Shown here: positions 44,960 through 52,816 of the stretch, in pieces | Layout of the letters: every line of letters begins with the position of its first letter | Numbering within the stretch: the stretch's first letter is position 1 | Assembly (NCBI GenBank): GCA_004282745.1 | Contig: SHMT01000008.1 | Span: 82,428-146,427 of the forward strand | Length of the DNA stretch: 64,000 bases | DNA from: Candidatus Scalindua sp. SCAELEC01 | GTDB lineage: Bacteria; Planctomycetota; Brocadiia; Brocadiales; Scalinduaceae | Direction: 5' to 3' | The notes under the pieces: generated by a model | The model's input: the letters and a program-made list of their open reading frames with translations, nothing else | Told to the model about the DNA's origin: nothing | Databases searched by the model: none | Program-made: the position numbers and the translations under genes

Positions 44960-45034
44960 GGGCCCAGAAAAGAATAACTTGTTGTTCTCGCATCTCAAAC
45001 GACGAACGACGGTAGGAACGACGTAGAACGACGG
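44960..45034 (+). repeat. Family C left half followed by AACGACG tandem repeats
   Basis: GGGCCCAGAAAAGAATAACT and TGTTGTTCTCGCATCTC, then a run of AACGACG-like units (AACGACGAACGACGG, GGAACGACG, GAACGACGGG). The CTCGCATCTC edge matches the interior of the enlarged copy at 10737-10916. Confidence 0.6.
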
Positions 45035-45423
45035 GTCAAATCTTTCCATAACTGCATAGAAGTTTTTGGGTCAAAACTTGATCTGTGATCAGTGGCAACA
45101 AAATTCATGAACAAATTATTCATACCATTGCCGTATCAAAACAAGGCCTGACCTTGTGAAGCCGTCCTGCCCCACCAGGGCTGACACATAAAAAATAAAA
45201 TTTTGTCAAATCGTCATAAAATGTTCTTGTTTACCAGCTAATTCTGCTAAAATGCAAATCTGTTTTTATATAGCCCTTTACAGCACACTCCTCAGGCCGT
45301 TAAAAACCCGTTAAGAGAAGAATATCTTATTGATGTTACATGACTTCCGCGAAGATCGTCAATATACGGACAGGAGTCTTTAGGAAAACAAATAATACCT
45401 ATGGGAAGCAAAGTAAATTAATT

Positions 45424-45996
45424 ATGGCTAAAACACGTTGTGACTGGGGAACTACCGGTCCTCTTTATATTGATTATCATGACAATGAATGGGGGGTGCC
45501 CATACATGATGACAGAAAGTTATTTGAGTTTCTCATCCTGGAGGGTGCTCAGGCCGGACTGAGCTGGGAAATCGTTTTAAAGAAAAGAGAAAATTATCGC
45601 AAGGCATTCAGCAATTTTGATCCCGAGAAGATATCCCGGTATGGCGACAAGAAAATAGAGGCATTACTGGGGAATAAGGGAATTATTAGAAATAGACTGA
45701 AAATAACATCCGCAATAAATAACGCCAAAAGATTTCTTGAAGTCCGGAAGGAATCTGAAACATTTGATACATATATCTGGCAGTTCGTTAATGGAAAGCC
45801 CATCACCAACAAGTATAAGTCTATCGGGGAACTCCCGGCTACAACAGAAATATCTGACGCAATGAGCAAGGATTTAAAAAAAAGGGGGTTCACGTTTGTG
45901 GGCTCTACTATCTGTTACGCACATATGCAGGCAACGGGAATGGTTAATGATCATATAGTGGACTGCTATCGACACAAAGAAATTACAGGCATTTAA
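45424..45996 (+). CDS. tag: DNA-3-methyladenine glycosylase I
   Basis: 190 residues from the ATG at 45424, close to the 187 of E. coli Tag; the longer open frame (from 45340) adds an unlike N-terminus. Zinc-snap ligands C6, H19, H177 and C181 are in place, and EGAQAGLSWE carries the base-recognition E40 and W48. The enzyme excises 3-methyladenine from alkylated DNA. No clear Shine-Dalgarno. A small gene follows 32 bp downstream on the same strand. Confidence 0.95.
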   Translation: MAKTRCDWGTTGPLYIDYHDNEWGVPIHDDRKLFEFLILEGAQAGLSWEIVLKKRENYRKAFSNFDPEKISRYGDKKIEALLGNKGIIRNRLKITSAINNAKRFLEVRKESETFDTYIWQFVNGKPITNKYKSIGELPATTEISDAMSKDLKKRGFTFVGSTICYAHMQATGMVNDHIVDCYRHKEITGI

Positions 45997-46028
45997 CTAT
46001 GAAAAGGGAATAGAAGGAGGATTATGGG

Positions 46029-46295
46029 ATGAATAATAAGGAGTTGCTCGAAGCATTGAAAAAGGCTCAACTTGTTGGATCTAAAGACGAAATATCTAAA
46101 GAACATAAGCAACTGGCGCATTGGGTTAGTCAGGTTGCTCCTCTGTTATTATACAGCGATGAACATTATACAACATTTATGAATGCTGCAGGCAAGGCGA
46201 TGGCTCGTGTGTCTACTGACGCTACAACTGAGAATATAACTATCATGAAAAGCACAGTAGATAGTGCAATTATCGAATTAGAAAGTGAGGCCTGA
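46029..46295 (+). CDS. Small conserved-looking hypothetical protein (88 aa)
   Basis: MNNKELLEALKKAQLVGSKD..., a soluble, largely helical protein with no cysteines or membrane segments. AAGGAGG lies nine bases upstream, so it is very likely translated. It follows tag and may be in the same operon. Family not recognised. Confidence 0.75.
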   Translation: MNNKELLEALKKAQLVGSKDEISKEHKQLAHWVSQVAPLLLYSDEHYTTFMNAAGKAMARVSTDATTENITIMKSTVDSAIIELESEA

Positions 46296-46440
46296 TTTCT
46301 GCCTGCTGTACCCCTCTTCCCTTAAGTTTAATAGAAAAGGTATACCATCCTGGTTTCCTTTTGTCTGGTACAGACTATGAAGGGATCGGGGCCGGACCTT
46401 GATTCTTGAATACGCAGCTTTTCTTTTCTATCCATCACAC

Positions 46441-46591
46441 AATAGTTTTCGGATTTTTTCCGAAAACTATTGTGCCCGAGCAAAGTCCTGGGCTTTTGTC
46501 CGGGGAAAGTCATCGGCGTTTTCCAGTCCGGGGATACCTTCACCATGATTTGGTTCTTTGAAAAGCCAAAAACCAAATCGGTTTTAGTATA
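46441..46591 (+). repeat. Family B repeat, divergent copy B2, fused to A8
   Basis: AATAGTTTTCGGA...TCCGAAAACTATT opens the element; a GC-rich insertion follows, then GGGGATACCTTCACCATG and CCAAATCGGTTTTAGTATA. The TATA end runs directly into the family A sequence CAAGGCGCG. Confidence 0.8.
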
Positions 46592-46690
46592 CAAGGCGCG
46601 TAACAATTTCGGAACCGGAGGTACTCAAGTACGTGAGGATTACGGAATTGTTGCGGCAACGCCGTAGATGGGTAGTTCTCGTTCAAACAC
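46590..46690 (+). repeat. Family A repeat, copy A8 (left outer arm lost)
   Basis: ACAAGGCGCGTAACAATTTC, centre GTACTCAAGTAC, ACGGAATTGTTGCGGCAACG and GATGGGTAGTTCTCG, TTCAAACAC. The left outer arm is replaced by family B element B2. The right end contains the umuC stop codon TGA (46683-46685, minus strand). Confidence 0.9.
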
Positions 46691-48011
46691 GAATTATCAA
46701 GATCTCTTCCCAGTTGCTTGTATACGCAGGTGAAAGCATCGACCTCCTCATCTTCCATCTCTGTCTTATCCCCTCTGCCGCCAATCTCACGCTCCCCCTC
46801 CCCCATCTTCTGTTTATCCTGTCCACTGTCTCCATGAGTTTTTCCTCTTGTTCTCTCCCTTCATAATAAAGGGAGCTGAAGAGGTGTAACTGTATGAGAC
46901 GATCCGACTGGATCCCCTCCAAAAGGACACCCGCCTTCTTGTATCGGTAACCGGGCTTATAGATCTTACCCAGTCCACGCAACGCATACCTTGTCAAATC
47001 GATGGTGTTTGCCGTAGGCTCTTTCAGCTTGATGTGGAGAGAATTTGCGTATTGAGGCTCATCTCTCTTAAACTTGTTGGTCTTGATATAGACTACGAGT
47101 ATATTTGCACAGGAGTTCTGGCTCCTGAGCTTCTCGGCCGCCCTGCTCACGTATGAGGCTATCGCCTCCTCCAGGTCCTCTCGTGTAGTAACAGACTCTC
47201 CAAAAGAGCGGGAGCTACGGATCCCCTTTTTGGGAACCGGGTGGCTATTCAATCCAAAACAGGGAACCCCCCTCAACTCAAGGAGGCACCGCTCACCCAT
47301 TACGGTCATTCTCCTCCGAACCCATTGCATATCCGCATACTTTAAATCCCGTGCCGTCTTAATCCCGTGTGCCCTTAACAACCTCGCATATTGATGCCCC
47401 ACACCCCATACATCCTCAACCCCGAGCTGTTCAAGGTAAAAGTCGAGTCTTCTCTCCGGGCCCTTACTCAGGTCTACAACCCCTCCGTACCGGGGATACT
47501 TCTTCCCTATCTCGTTTGCAACTTTTGTCAAGGTCTTCGTCTTTGCAATACCGACCGACACCGATATCCCCGTCCACTTCATTACCGTCTGCCGAATCTC
47601 CCTTCCATATGCCGCATAATCTGCACACCGCAATCCCGTAAGGGACCTTAACCCGGTAAGGGATCGTAGTCCCGGAAAGGAGAGGAAGGCCTCGTCGATA
47701 GAGTAAATCTCGATATCGGGCGTAAACTGTTTCAACACCTCCATCACCCTGCGTGACATATCGGCATAAAGGGCATAGTTTGAAGAGAAGACCCGAATAT
47801 CGTGCCTCTTAATCATGCTGTCACATTGGAAAACGGGGACCCCCATCCCGATCCCGAGGGCCTTCACCTCGTTTGAGCGTGCAACAACGCAACCATCGTT
47901 ATTAGAGAGTACCATTACGGGAATACCTGCAAGCGCGGGATCAAACACCCTCTCACATGAGACGTAAAAGTTGTTACAATCTACCAACGCGAGGACCCGG
48001 TCTTGCCTCAT
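46683..48011 (-). CDS. umuC: UmuC-type Y-family DNA polymerase (Pol V subunit)
   Basis: 442 residues. Catalytic acidic residues in [13 protein letters not shown] and SIDEAFLSF; little-finger domain and C-terminal DUF4113-like region ([13 protein letters not shown]) present. Near residue 113 a 6-residue unit GLRSLT occurs in tandem ([19 protein letters not shown]), an insertion relative to the usual family sequence. Its ATG overlaps the umuD TGA by four bases. It performs error-prone translesion synthesis after SOS induction. The last residues and stop codon are encoded by repeat A8, so the repeat seems to have redefined the C-terminus. Confidence 0.95.
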   Translation of the reverse strand: MRQDRVLALVDCNNFYVSCERVFDPALAGIPVMVLSNNDGCVVARSNEVKALGIGMGVPVFQCDSMIKRHDIRVFSSNYALYADMSRRVMEVLKQFTPDIEIYSIDEAFLSFPGLRSLTGLRSLTGLRCADYAAYGREIRQTVMKWTGISVSVGIAKTKTLTKVANEIGKKYPRYGGVVDLSKGPERRLDFYLEQLGVEDVWGVGHQYARLLRAHGIKTARDLKYADMQWVRRRMTVMGERCLLELRGVPCFGLNSHPVPKKGIRSSRSFGESVTTREDLEEAIASYVSRAAEKLRSQNSCANILVVYIKTNKFKRDEPQYANSLHIKLKEPTANTIDLTRYALRGLGKIYKPGYRYKKAGVLLEGIQSDRLIQLHLFSSLYYEGREQEEKLMETVDRINRRWGRGSVRLAAEGIRQRWKMRRSMLSPAYTSNWEEILIIRV

Positions 48012-48430
48012 CGTATCTCCTTAATAGCATGCGTCACCACGCCCCATACCTGGAAGTCCATCTCTTCGGTAACCTTAATCGGTTCATAACTCTCATTCTC
48101 AGGGACCAGATACAGATCACCTTTCTTAAACCGCACCCTCTTCATGGTGAATTCCCCGTTTAGGAATGCGACAACAACCGATTTATCACCCGGATCAAGC
48201 GCACGATCAACCACAACCAGATCACCATCGGTGATACCGCAACCCTGCATTGAGTACCCCTTCACGCGCACAAAGAACGTTGCTGCCGGGTGCCTTACGA
48301 TATACTCATTCAGATCGAGATGCTTATCAACAAAATCTTCAGCCGGGCTCGGGAAACCGGCGGAGACAGGAAACTCGTATAGAGGCAGCTCAATCTTTTT
48401 TTCTATTTTCGCCTTATACAACTCAGTCAT
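48008..48430 (-). CDS. umuD: UmuD-type self-cleaving SOS protein
   Basis: 140 residues from the ATG at 48430. LexA/S24 peptidase fold: cleavage site A24-G25 (VSAGFPSP), catalytic S60 in KGYSMQG and K97 in FTMKRV. After RecA-stimulated self-cleavage UmuD' joins UmuC to form Pol V. The stop overlaps the umuC start. Probably controlled by the LexA encoded at 50465-51058, though no canonical SOS box is recognisable upstream. Confidence 0.94.
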   Translation of the reverse strand: MTELYKAKIEKKIELPLYEFPVSAGFPSPAEDFVDKHLDLNEYIVRHPAATFFVRVKGYSMQGCGITDGDLVVVDRALDPGDKSVVVAFLNGEFTMKRVRFKKGDLYLVPENESYEPIKVTEEMDFQVWGVVTHAIKEIR

Positions 48431-48541
48431 AATCAAAAAACCTAACCTGGCAGAACCAGCATCAAACAGGTATTAATAAAATACAAATCTCAAATCGCAA
48501 ATTACAAACAAATCACAAATTCCAATGTATGAAATGATAAA

Positions 48542-48888
48542 CTACTTTGATTTTTCAATAATGGATGAAAATATCTTTTTTAACTCGGTTGCCTCATTAA
48601 CAAGTTTGTTTCCGTCTCCCGTATACTTTTCACTGCTTGTTTCACCTATTAGCCTTAACCAATACGCAGATTCTTTTGCTTCTTTACGACATATTTTAAT
48701 TCTCATAAGGAAATCTTTCTTACTTAAAGCTTCATTAGCCTCAATGTAGCGCCAACAGAACCAGAAGCCCTTACAACTTGCTTCCCGTATTCTATGCTAG
48801 AAATAGTTCTTGAGAATTTCTTAATATAAAGAGAAACATTTTTGGCAAACTGGAATGTTCGCTCTTCTAAATCATATTGTTTAGACAT
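48542..48888 (-). pseudogene. Frameshifted four-helix-bundle protein gene (23S rRNA IVP/S23-like)
   Basis: The first part reads MSKQYDLEERTFQFAKNVSL...VVRASGSVGA; the expected continuation NYIEANEALSKKDFLMRIKI appears in another frame as YIEANEALSKKDFLMRIKIC, and runs to IEKSK and stop. A deletion of a few bases after the GSVGA codons breaks the frame. These four-helix proteins are common, often near repeats, and of unknown role. Confidence 0.8.
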
Positions 48889-48949
48889 TTTGAACCTTAC
48901 TTATTGGAATTTATTTGTTATTTGATTTTTATTATTTGGTGCTTAGAGA

Positions 48950-49621
48950 CTATCTCTCTCTTATTAGCTGTGGGTTATCATTTGTTGGGGAGTTTACCTC
49001 ATTTGAGACAATATACACATCCACATCATCAGGATACGGCCTTAACATCGCCATGAGCGCATCATTATTCAGCGCGGGAGATCCCACCCCCAACCACGCC
49101 TCTTCACACTCCTGCCGTAAAATCACGGGCATCCTATCATGAATGGGTCTTAGGGTACTGTTCGGTTCCGTCGTAATGATGGTGAATGTCTTGAGTTCAC
49201 TCCCTTCACCATCTCTCCAGATATCATAGAGCCCCGCGAAGGAGAAGATCTCTCTTTTTTTCAGTTTGATATAGTGAGGGAGCTTACTTTTTCCAACCCT
49301 CTTCCATTCATAAAAACCGGAACCCGGTACTAAACATCTCTTCGACTTAAGGAGATGTCTGAATGAGGGTTTTTTGTCCAGTGTCTCTGCCCGGGCATTG
49401 ATCATCCGGTTTCCGATCTTGGGGTCTTTTGCCCAGAAAGGCACCAACCCCCACTTCATCATCTCCAGTACGCTCCCCTTTTCCCTATTAAGGTATATTA
49501 CGGGCGTAGATTGTGACGGCGCAATATTATAGCGCGGTCCGATCGTGAGATCCTCAGAAATGAGCACCCTGTATTGAGAAAAAATAGCATCGATGTCTGT
49601 AAGCGCAAATCTTCCACACAT
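48950..49621 (-). CDS. SRAP-domain (YedK/HMCES-like) abasic-site shielding protein
   Basis: 223 residues starting MCGRFALTD; after Met removal Cys2 becomes the N-terminal nucleophile that crosslinks to abasic sites in single-stranded DNA. N75 (NARAET), E105 (GFYEWK) and H161 (PIHDRMP) match the E. coli YedK active site. A start three codons further upstream (TTG) would bury Cys2 and is rejected. Repeat A9 ends only about 5 bp before the ATG, leaving no visible Shine-Dalgarno. Member of the local DNA-repair cluster. Confidence 0.95.
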   Translation of the reverse strand: MCGRFALTDIDAIFSQYRVLISEDLTIGPRYNIAPSQSTPVIYLNREKGSVLEMMKWGLVPFWAKDPKIGNRMINARAETLDKKPSFRHLLKSKRCLVPGSGFYEWKRVGKSKLPHYIKLKKREIFSFAGLYDIWRDGEGSELKTFTIITTEPNSTLRPIHDRMPVILRQECEEAWLGVGSPALNNDALMAMLRPYPDDVDVYIVSNEVNSPTNDNPQLIRER

Positions 49622-49625
49622 AGTC

Positions 49626-49748
49626 AAGTTAAACGAAAACTACCCACCTACTGCGTTGCTGTAATCATTTCGTAATCCTCACGTACTTGAGTACGCTCCG
49701 GTTCCGAAATGATTACGCGCCTTGTATCTGGGCAGTTTTAGTTCAACT
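49626..49748 (-). repeat. Family A palindromic repeat, copy A9
   Basis: Minus-strand reading: GAAGTTGAACTAAAACTGCC, CAGATACAAGGCGCG, arms GTAATCATTTCGGAA and TTACGAAATGATTAC, centre GTACTCAAGTAC. This is the only full copy in reverse orientation, and it forms the immediate 5' leader of the SRAP gene. Confidence 0.95.
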
Positions 49749-49890
49749 TCAGACTTCCTGACCTCACGGATTTAGCTTGATACTAAAAAAACATTTCTTA
49801 ATCTTACTCGTAATCATCATTGTCCGGTAAGGATTAATGAAAAATTCCGCAATCAGAACGCTTCTCCTGAACATAAAATATCTTATGTAT

Positions 49891-50069
49891 TTATGGTAAA
49901 TATACGGGGTCAGGAGCTCTGAACTTGAGGTTTCCGTTAAACAATTTTGAATTCCCTAGGTATACACTTGACTCCCTTTGCCACTCTATATTGTGATTAT
50001 AGACAGATTCCAAAAGTCCCGGTCCTAAAATACGATGTACTTCTATTGCGGAGCCTATTATCTTCTCTG
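49891..50069 (-). pseudogene. Truncated GxxExxY-family gene interrupted by repeat B3
   Basis: Reads SEKIIGSAIEVHRILGPGLL, then ESVYN (the GxxExxY motif) and degenerates soon after, ending near 49891. The N-terminal codons are replaced by the translated end of family B repeat B3. Confidence 0.75.
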
Positions 50070-50070
50070 A

Positions 50071-50182
50071 TATACTAAAACCGATTTGGTTTTCGGTTTT
50101 ACCGGAAACCAAATCTTGGTGAAGGTATACTCGCTCAATTTTATCTCGGATTTTATCCGAAAACCATTATGAGATGAGTATA
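50071..50182 (-). repeat. Family B repeat, copy B3
   Basis: 112 bp, inverted: TATACTAAAACCGATTTGG...AAACCATTATGAGATGAG and TATA. Hairpins GATTTGGTTTTCGG...CCGGAAACCAAATC and TCTCGGATTTTATCCGA are well paired. Flanking TATA at both ends. Confidence 0.92.
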
Positions 50183-50183
50183 T

Positions 50184-50464
50184 CTCGTTTTCATGCATAA
50201 CGAACAACGTCTTTCCTATTTGACATCAGTCTTTACAATCCTCTGCGACCTCTGCACCTCTGCGTTAAAAGAAAAGACTAAAGTCTAGCCCACCGCAAAG
50301 CCGTAAAGATCGCAAAACCATTCAAAAAACTGTTCGGATTGCCATTATCGTTTTTTAAGTTTTTTCTTTGTGACTCTGTGCCCGCCCGAACGAAGTGGTC
50401 GGGCAGGCCTTTGTGTGATTACGTTTTTTTAAGTTTTGTCTTTGCTCCCTGGCGGCCTATCAAC
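50184..50464. other. Non-coding remnant region
   Basis: Low-information DNA with a CCCGCCCGAACGAAG...GTCGGGCAGG hairpin (about 50387-50409), also seen near 44712. No gene recognised. Confidence 0.35.
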
Positions 50465-51058
50465 TCAATACTTTCTTAAAAGCCCAACGACAACCCCCAA
50501 AATAGTGACCTCACCGAACTTAACAATAATAGGCTCCATCAAGGGATTTGAAGGTCTGAGCTCAACTCCTTCCTCCCTCTTATAAAACCTTTTCAAGGTC
50601 GCCTCACTGTCTATCAAAGCGGCCACCATCTCACCGTTATCGGCCACCGCCCGCTTATTGATAATGACAATGTCTCCGTCAAAGATGCCGTCCCCTACCA
50701 TGGAGTCCCCCTTCACCTTCAGGCAGAAGTTTTCACCTCTCCCCAGAAGTTCCTGAGGAACTGAAATAGTTTCATCATTCTCAACAGCCTCAATCGGTTG
50801 ACCGGCGGCGATGGTACCCAACAGTTTAATATTGACAGTCGAAGTCCCCTCCTCAACAATGGTAATGGCCCGGGCCCTATTTGGCTGAACGGTAATTGCC
50901 CCTTTCTCCTCCAACTGCTTAATATGCTTAAATACGGCATTAAACGAACTGAATCCGAATCGTTTCCGTATCTCGTCATAGGTCGGCGCTGCTTTGTTCT
51001 TTTTTATGTATCTTTCTATATAGATAAAAATATCTTTTTGTCTTGGTGTTAAAAGCAT
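50465..51058 (-). CDS. lexA: LexA repressor
   Basis: 197 residues. N-terminal winged helix (TPRQKDIFIYIERYI; YDEIRKRFGFSSFNAVFKHI), cleavage site A85-G86 in TIAAGQPIEA, catalytic S119 in KGDSMVGDGIFDGD and K156 in ATLKRFY. It represses SOS genes until RecA filaments trigger self-cleavage; umuDC and perhaps the SRAP gene nearby are natural targets. The recognition helix SSFNAVFKHIKQLE differs from the enterobacterial form, so the operator may be non-canonical. Confidence 0.96.
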   Translation of the reverse strand: MLLTPRQKDIFIYIERYIKKNKAAPTYDEIRKRFGFSSFNAVFKHIKQLEEKGAITVQPNRARAITIVEEGTSTVNIKLLGTIAAGQPIEAVENDETISVPQELLGRGENFCLKVKGDSMVGDGIFDGDIVIINKRAVADNGEMVAALIDSEATLKRFYKREEGVELRPSNPLMEPIIVKFGEVTILGVVVGLLRKY

Positions 51059-51604
51059 GGTCTGGCATGTGCGCTTAAACTGTGCAACCCACAGAGATCC
51101 GGATCTCTGAATTTATGTAACATTTTACACTTTTTTCAGAAATGCCCTTTTGGAAGCGTTCAAAAGGTTCAGAGTTCACCGTTCTGGGTTACCTCTCTTT
51201 CGTTGATCTTGACCATTCCTGCCAGAACTTCCTTTTCTGACTGGTGAACGCCCTTGATGGCCGACCAGGATTGTAGGACAGCCAACACTTTCAAAACTTA
51301 CGAATGAACGGTTTAGACCAGATCAACGGATAGCAGGCTTTCGACGAATCCGGAACCTTACAACACTGAACGGCTGCACCGTTCTTTAATGTATAGGTGA
51401 AAATAAGGTGAAAGTCAAGTTATTTCTAAGAATTTTGAAATTTCACTTGAAAATTGCTTCAAAGTAATATAAACCATGACTATGATATTGGAAATATACG
51501 GCAGCCGTATATTTCCAATATCATAGTAGTTGTATATTTAACTATTAGACACAAAATGAAAAAATCTTTAGACATACTTTCAGATTATTCTGTATAAGGA
51601 ATTA
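51059..51604. other. lexA upstream region with two palindromes
   Basis: About 545 bp without a gene. AGAGATCCGGATCTCT (about 51093-51108), a perfect 16-bp palindrome, lies 35 bp upstream of lexA and could be an operator. A much longer palindrome is listed separately. GAACGGT repeats are scattered at 51177-51380. Confidence 0.45.
51479..51527. repeat. 49-bp perfect palindrome
   Basis: Arms of 24 bp (ACTATGATATTGGAAATATA, CGGC) around a single A. An extrusion-prone structure in AT-rich DNA upstream of the HNH relic; possibly a terminator, protein site or replication-related hairpin. Confidence 0.85.
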
Positions 51605-52061
51605 TTATAGAACTAAAACGAGTTGCGAAACAGTTTAATAAAAATACTGTTTCAAAATCTGATTTAAAACAGTTTGGCAGGGTTAGTTATCAAACAATAT
51701 TAAAGAAATTTCCTGGCGGTCTTTCAAATGCTTTGGAAAAAACTGGATTTAAATTTAAAGAAGACCATAGGTTTCAATCAGACAAAATCTTACTACTGGA
51801 ATTACAAAGAGTTTGGGAAACTGTTTTACAAAAAGGAGTATTCCATTAAAAACCAGAATGAAGGTTTTACAAAGGGATCATTTCAAATGCATTTATTGTG
51901 GCCGCAGCCCTGCAACAGATCCACAAGTTCGGCTTGAGGTTGGTCATATTCTTCCCTTTTTAAAAAAGGAGATCTTCAGATTTAGAAAATTTACAAATAG
52001 CTTGTTCAGAATGTAATAGGGAAAAAAGTAATCTAAAAATAGAACGGTCAAAATACACATA
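51605..52061 (+). pseudogene. Decayed HNH endonuclease with homing-endonuclease-type repeat
   Basis: Successive frames read ELKRVAKQFNKNTVSKSDLK...LSNALEKTGF (repeat typical of HNH homing-type nucleases), then VLQRDHFKCIYCGRSPATDP, QVRLEVGHILPF, then in another frame LQIACSECNREKSNL. The expected VDHI catalytic motif reads VGHI, and at least two frame breaks plus in-frame stops occur. Not functional. Confidence 0.75.
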
Positions 52062-52087
52062 ACAAAGCATAAAAGGTTCATACCTTA

Positions 52088-52134
52088 CGGTATTTACTCA
52101 AATTTTTGTGAAGCAAATTTTTGAGTAAATACCG
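52088..52134. repeat. 21-bp perfect stem hairpin upstream of mntA
   Basis: CGGTATTTACTCAAATTTTTG, loop TGAAG, then the exact complement. It sits about 55 bp before the antitoxin start; it may terminate upstream transcription or be a regulatory structure. Confidence 0.7.
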
Positions 52135-52188
52135 GGAACTTTTTCCATACAATCATGAAAGTGCAATTTGATCAAAAGGACAATAAAA

Positions 52189-52488
52189 ATGGATAAGACT
52201 GAAATAACACGCTTAATAAATGAACATTATGATATTTTAGTGACCGAATATGGCGTTTCCAAAGTTGGTATTTTTGGATCAGCGGCGAAAGGCACTATGA
52301 CAGAAGATAGTGATTTGGACATCTATGTAGAATTCAAGCAGCCAATTGGATTTACATTTGTTAGATTTGTGGAATATCTTGAAAATTTATTTGAAAGAAA
52401 GGTTGACGTAATAACTAAAGATGGTATTGAAAATATACGGGTAAAAGAAGTTGCAAAAGATATTAAAAGGACTTTAAGTTATGTCTAA
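52189..52488 (+). CDS. mntA: MntA-like nucleotidyltransferase antitoxin
   Basis: 99 residues from the ATG at 52189 (AAGGA upstream). Minimal nucleotidyltransferase fold: G30-S31 in GIFGSAAKG and the catalytic D42, D44 in DSDLDIYVEF; a third acid is likely in KVDVITKD. MntA proteins AMPylate their HEPN toxin partners. It overlaps the hepT start by 8 bases. Confidence 0.9.
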   Translation: MDKTEITRLINEHYDILVTEYGVSKVGIFGSAAKGTMTEDSDLDIYVEFKQPIGFTFVRFVEYLENLFERKVDVITKDGIENIRVKEVAKDIKRTLSYV

Positions 52489-52816
52489 ACGAGAAAATAG
52501 TGCCGTTATTCAAGACATAAAAGAATCTCTCAATAGAATTATATCGTATACATCAAAAATGGAATATAAGGATTTCGTACAGGATTATAAGACACAGGAT
52601 GCGGTGATTAGGAATATTGAGATCTTAGGAGAAGCTACTAAATTACTTTCAGATGTAATGAAAAACAAGTATCCGGATATTCCTTGGAAAGATATTGCAG
52701 GAACAAGAGACAAACTGATTCATGATTATTTTGGAGTAAATCTTGATATTGTGTGGGAAATTGCCAAAAACGAGATACCACTTTTATACACACAGATAAA
52801 TGATATAGACTGCTAA
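52481..52816 (+). CDS. hepT: HepT-like HEPN RNase toxin
   Basis: 111 residues, all-helical DUF86/HEPN protein with the R-x4-H-x-Y motif R76-DKLI-H81-D-Y83, site of RNase catalysis and of AMPylation by MntA. The TAA ends exactly at base 52816, which is also the predicted 3' boundary of the group II intron inserted on the other strand. The original terminator of this operon is now 1.9 kb away. Confidence 0.92.
   Translation: MSKRENSAVIQDIKESLNRIISYTSKMEYKDFVQDYKTQDAVIRNIEILGEATKLLSDVMKNKYPDIPWKDIAGTRDKLIHDYFGVNLDIVWEIAKNEIPLLYTQINDIDC

Larger units (their letters stand above)
44114..45423. other. 1.3-kb non-coding region with gene relics and repeats
   Basis: Apart from a GxxExxY relic, a family C element and short hairpins such as CCCGCCCGAACG...GTCGGGCAGG (about 44712-44741), I see no intact gene. 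TTCCCCCTTTGAAGGGGG at about 44101 repeats the motif at 12210. Open frames here look like chance translation. Confidence 0.5.

Noticed and set aside
3125..49748. Family A repeats as a CRISPR array
   Set aside because: Copies are kilobases apart, in both orientations and palindromic; there are no regular spacers and no cas genes.
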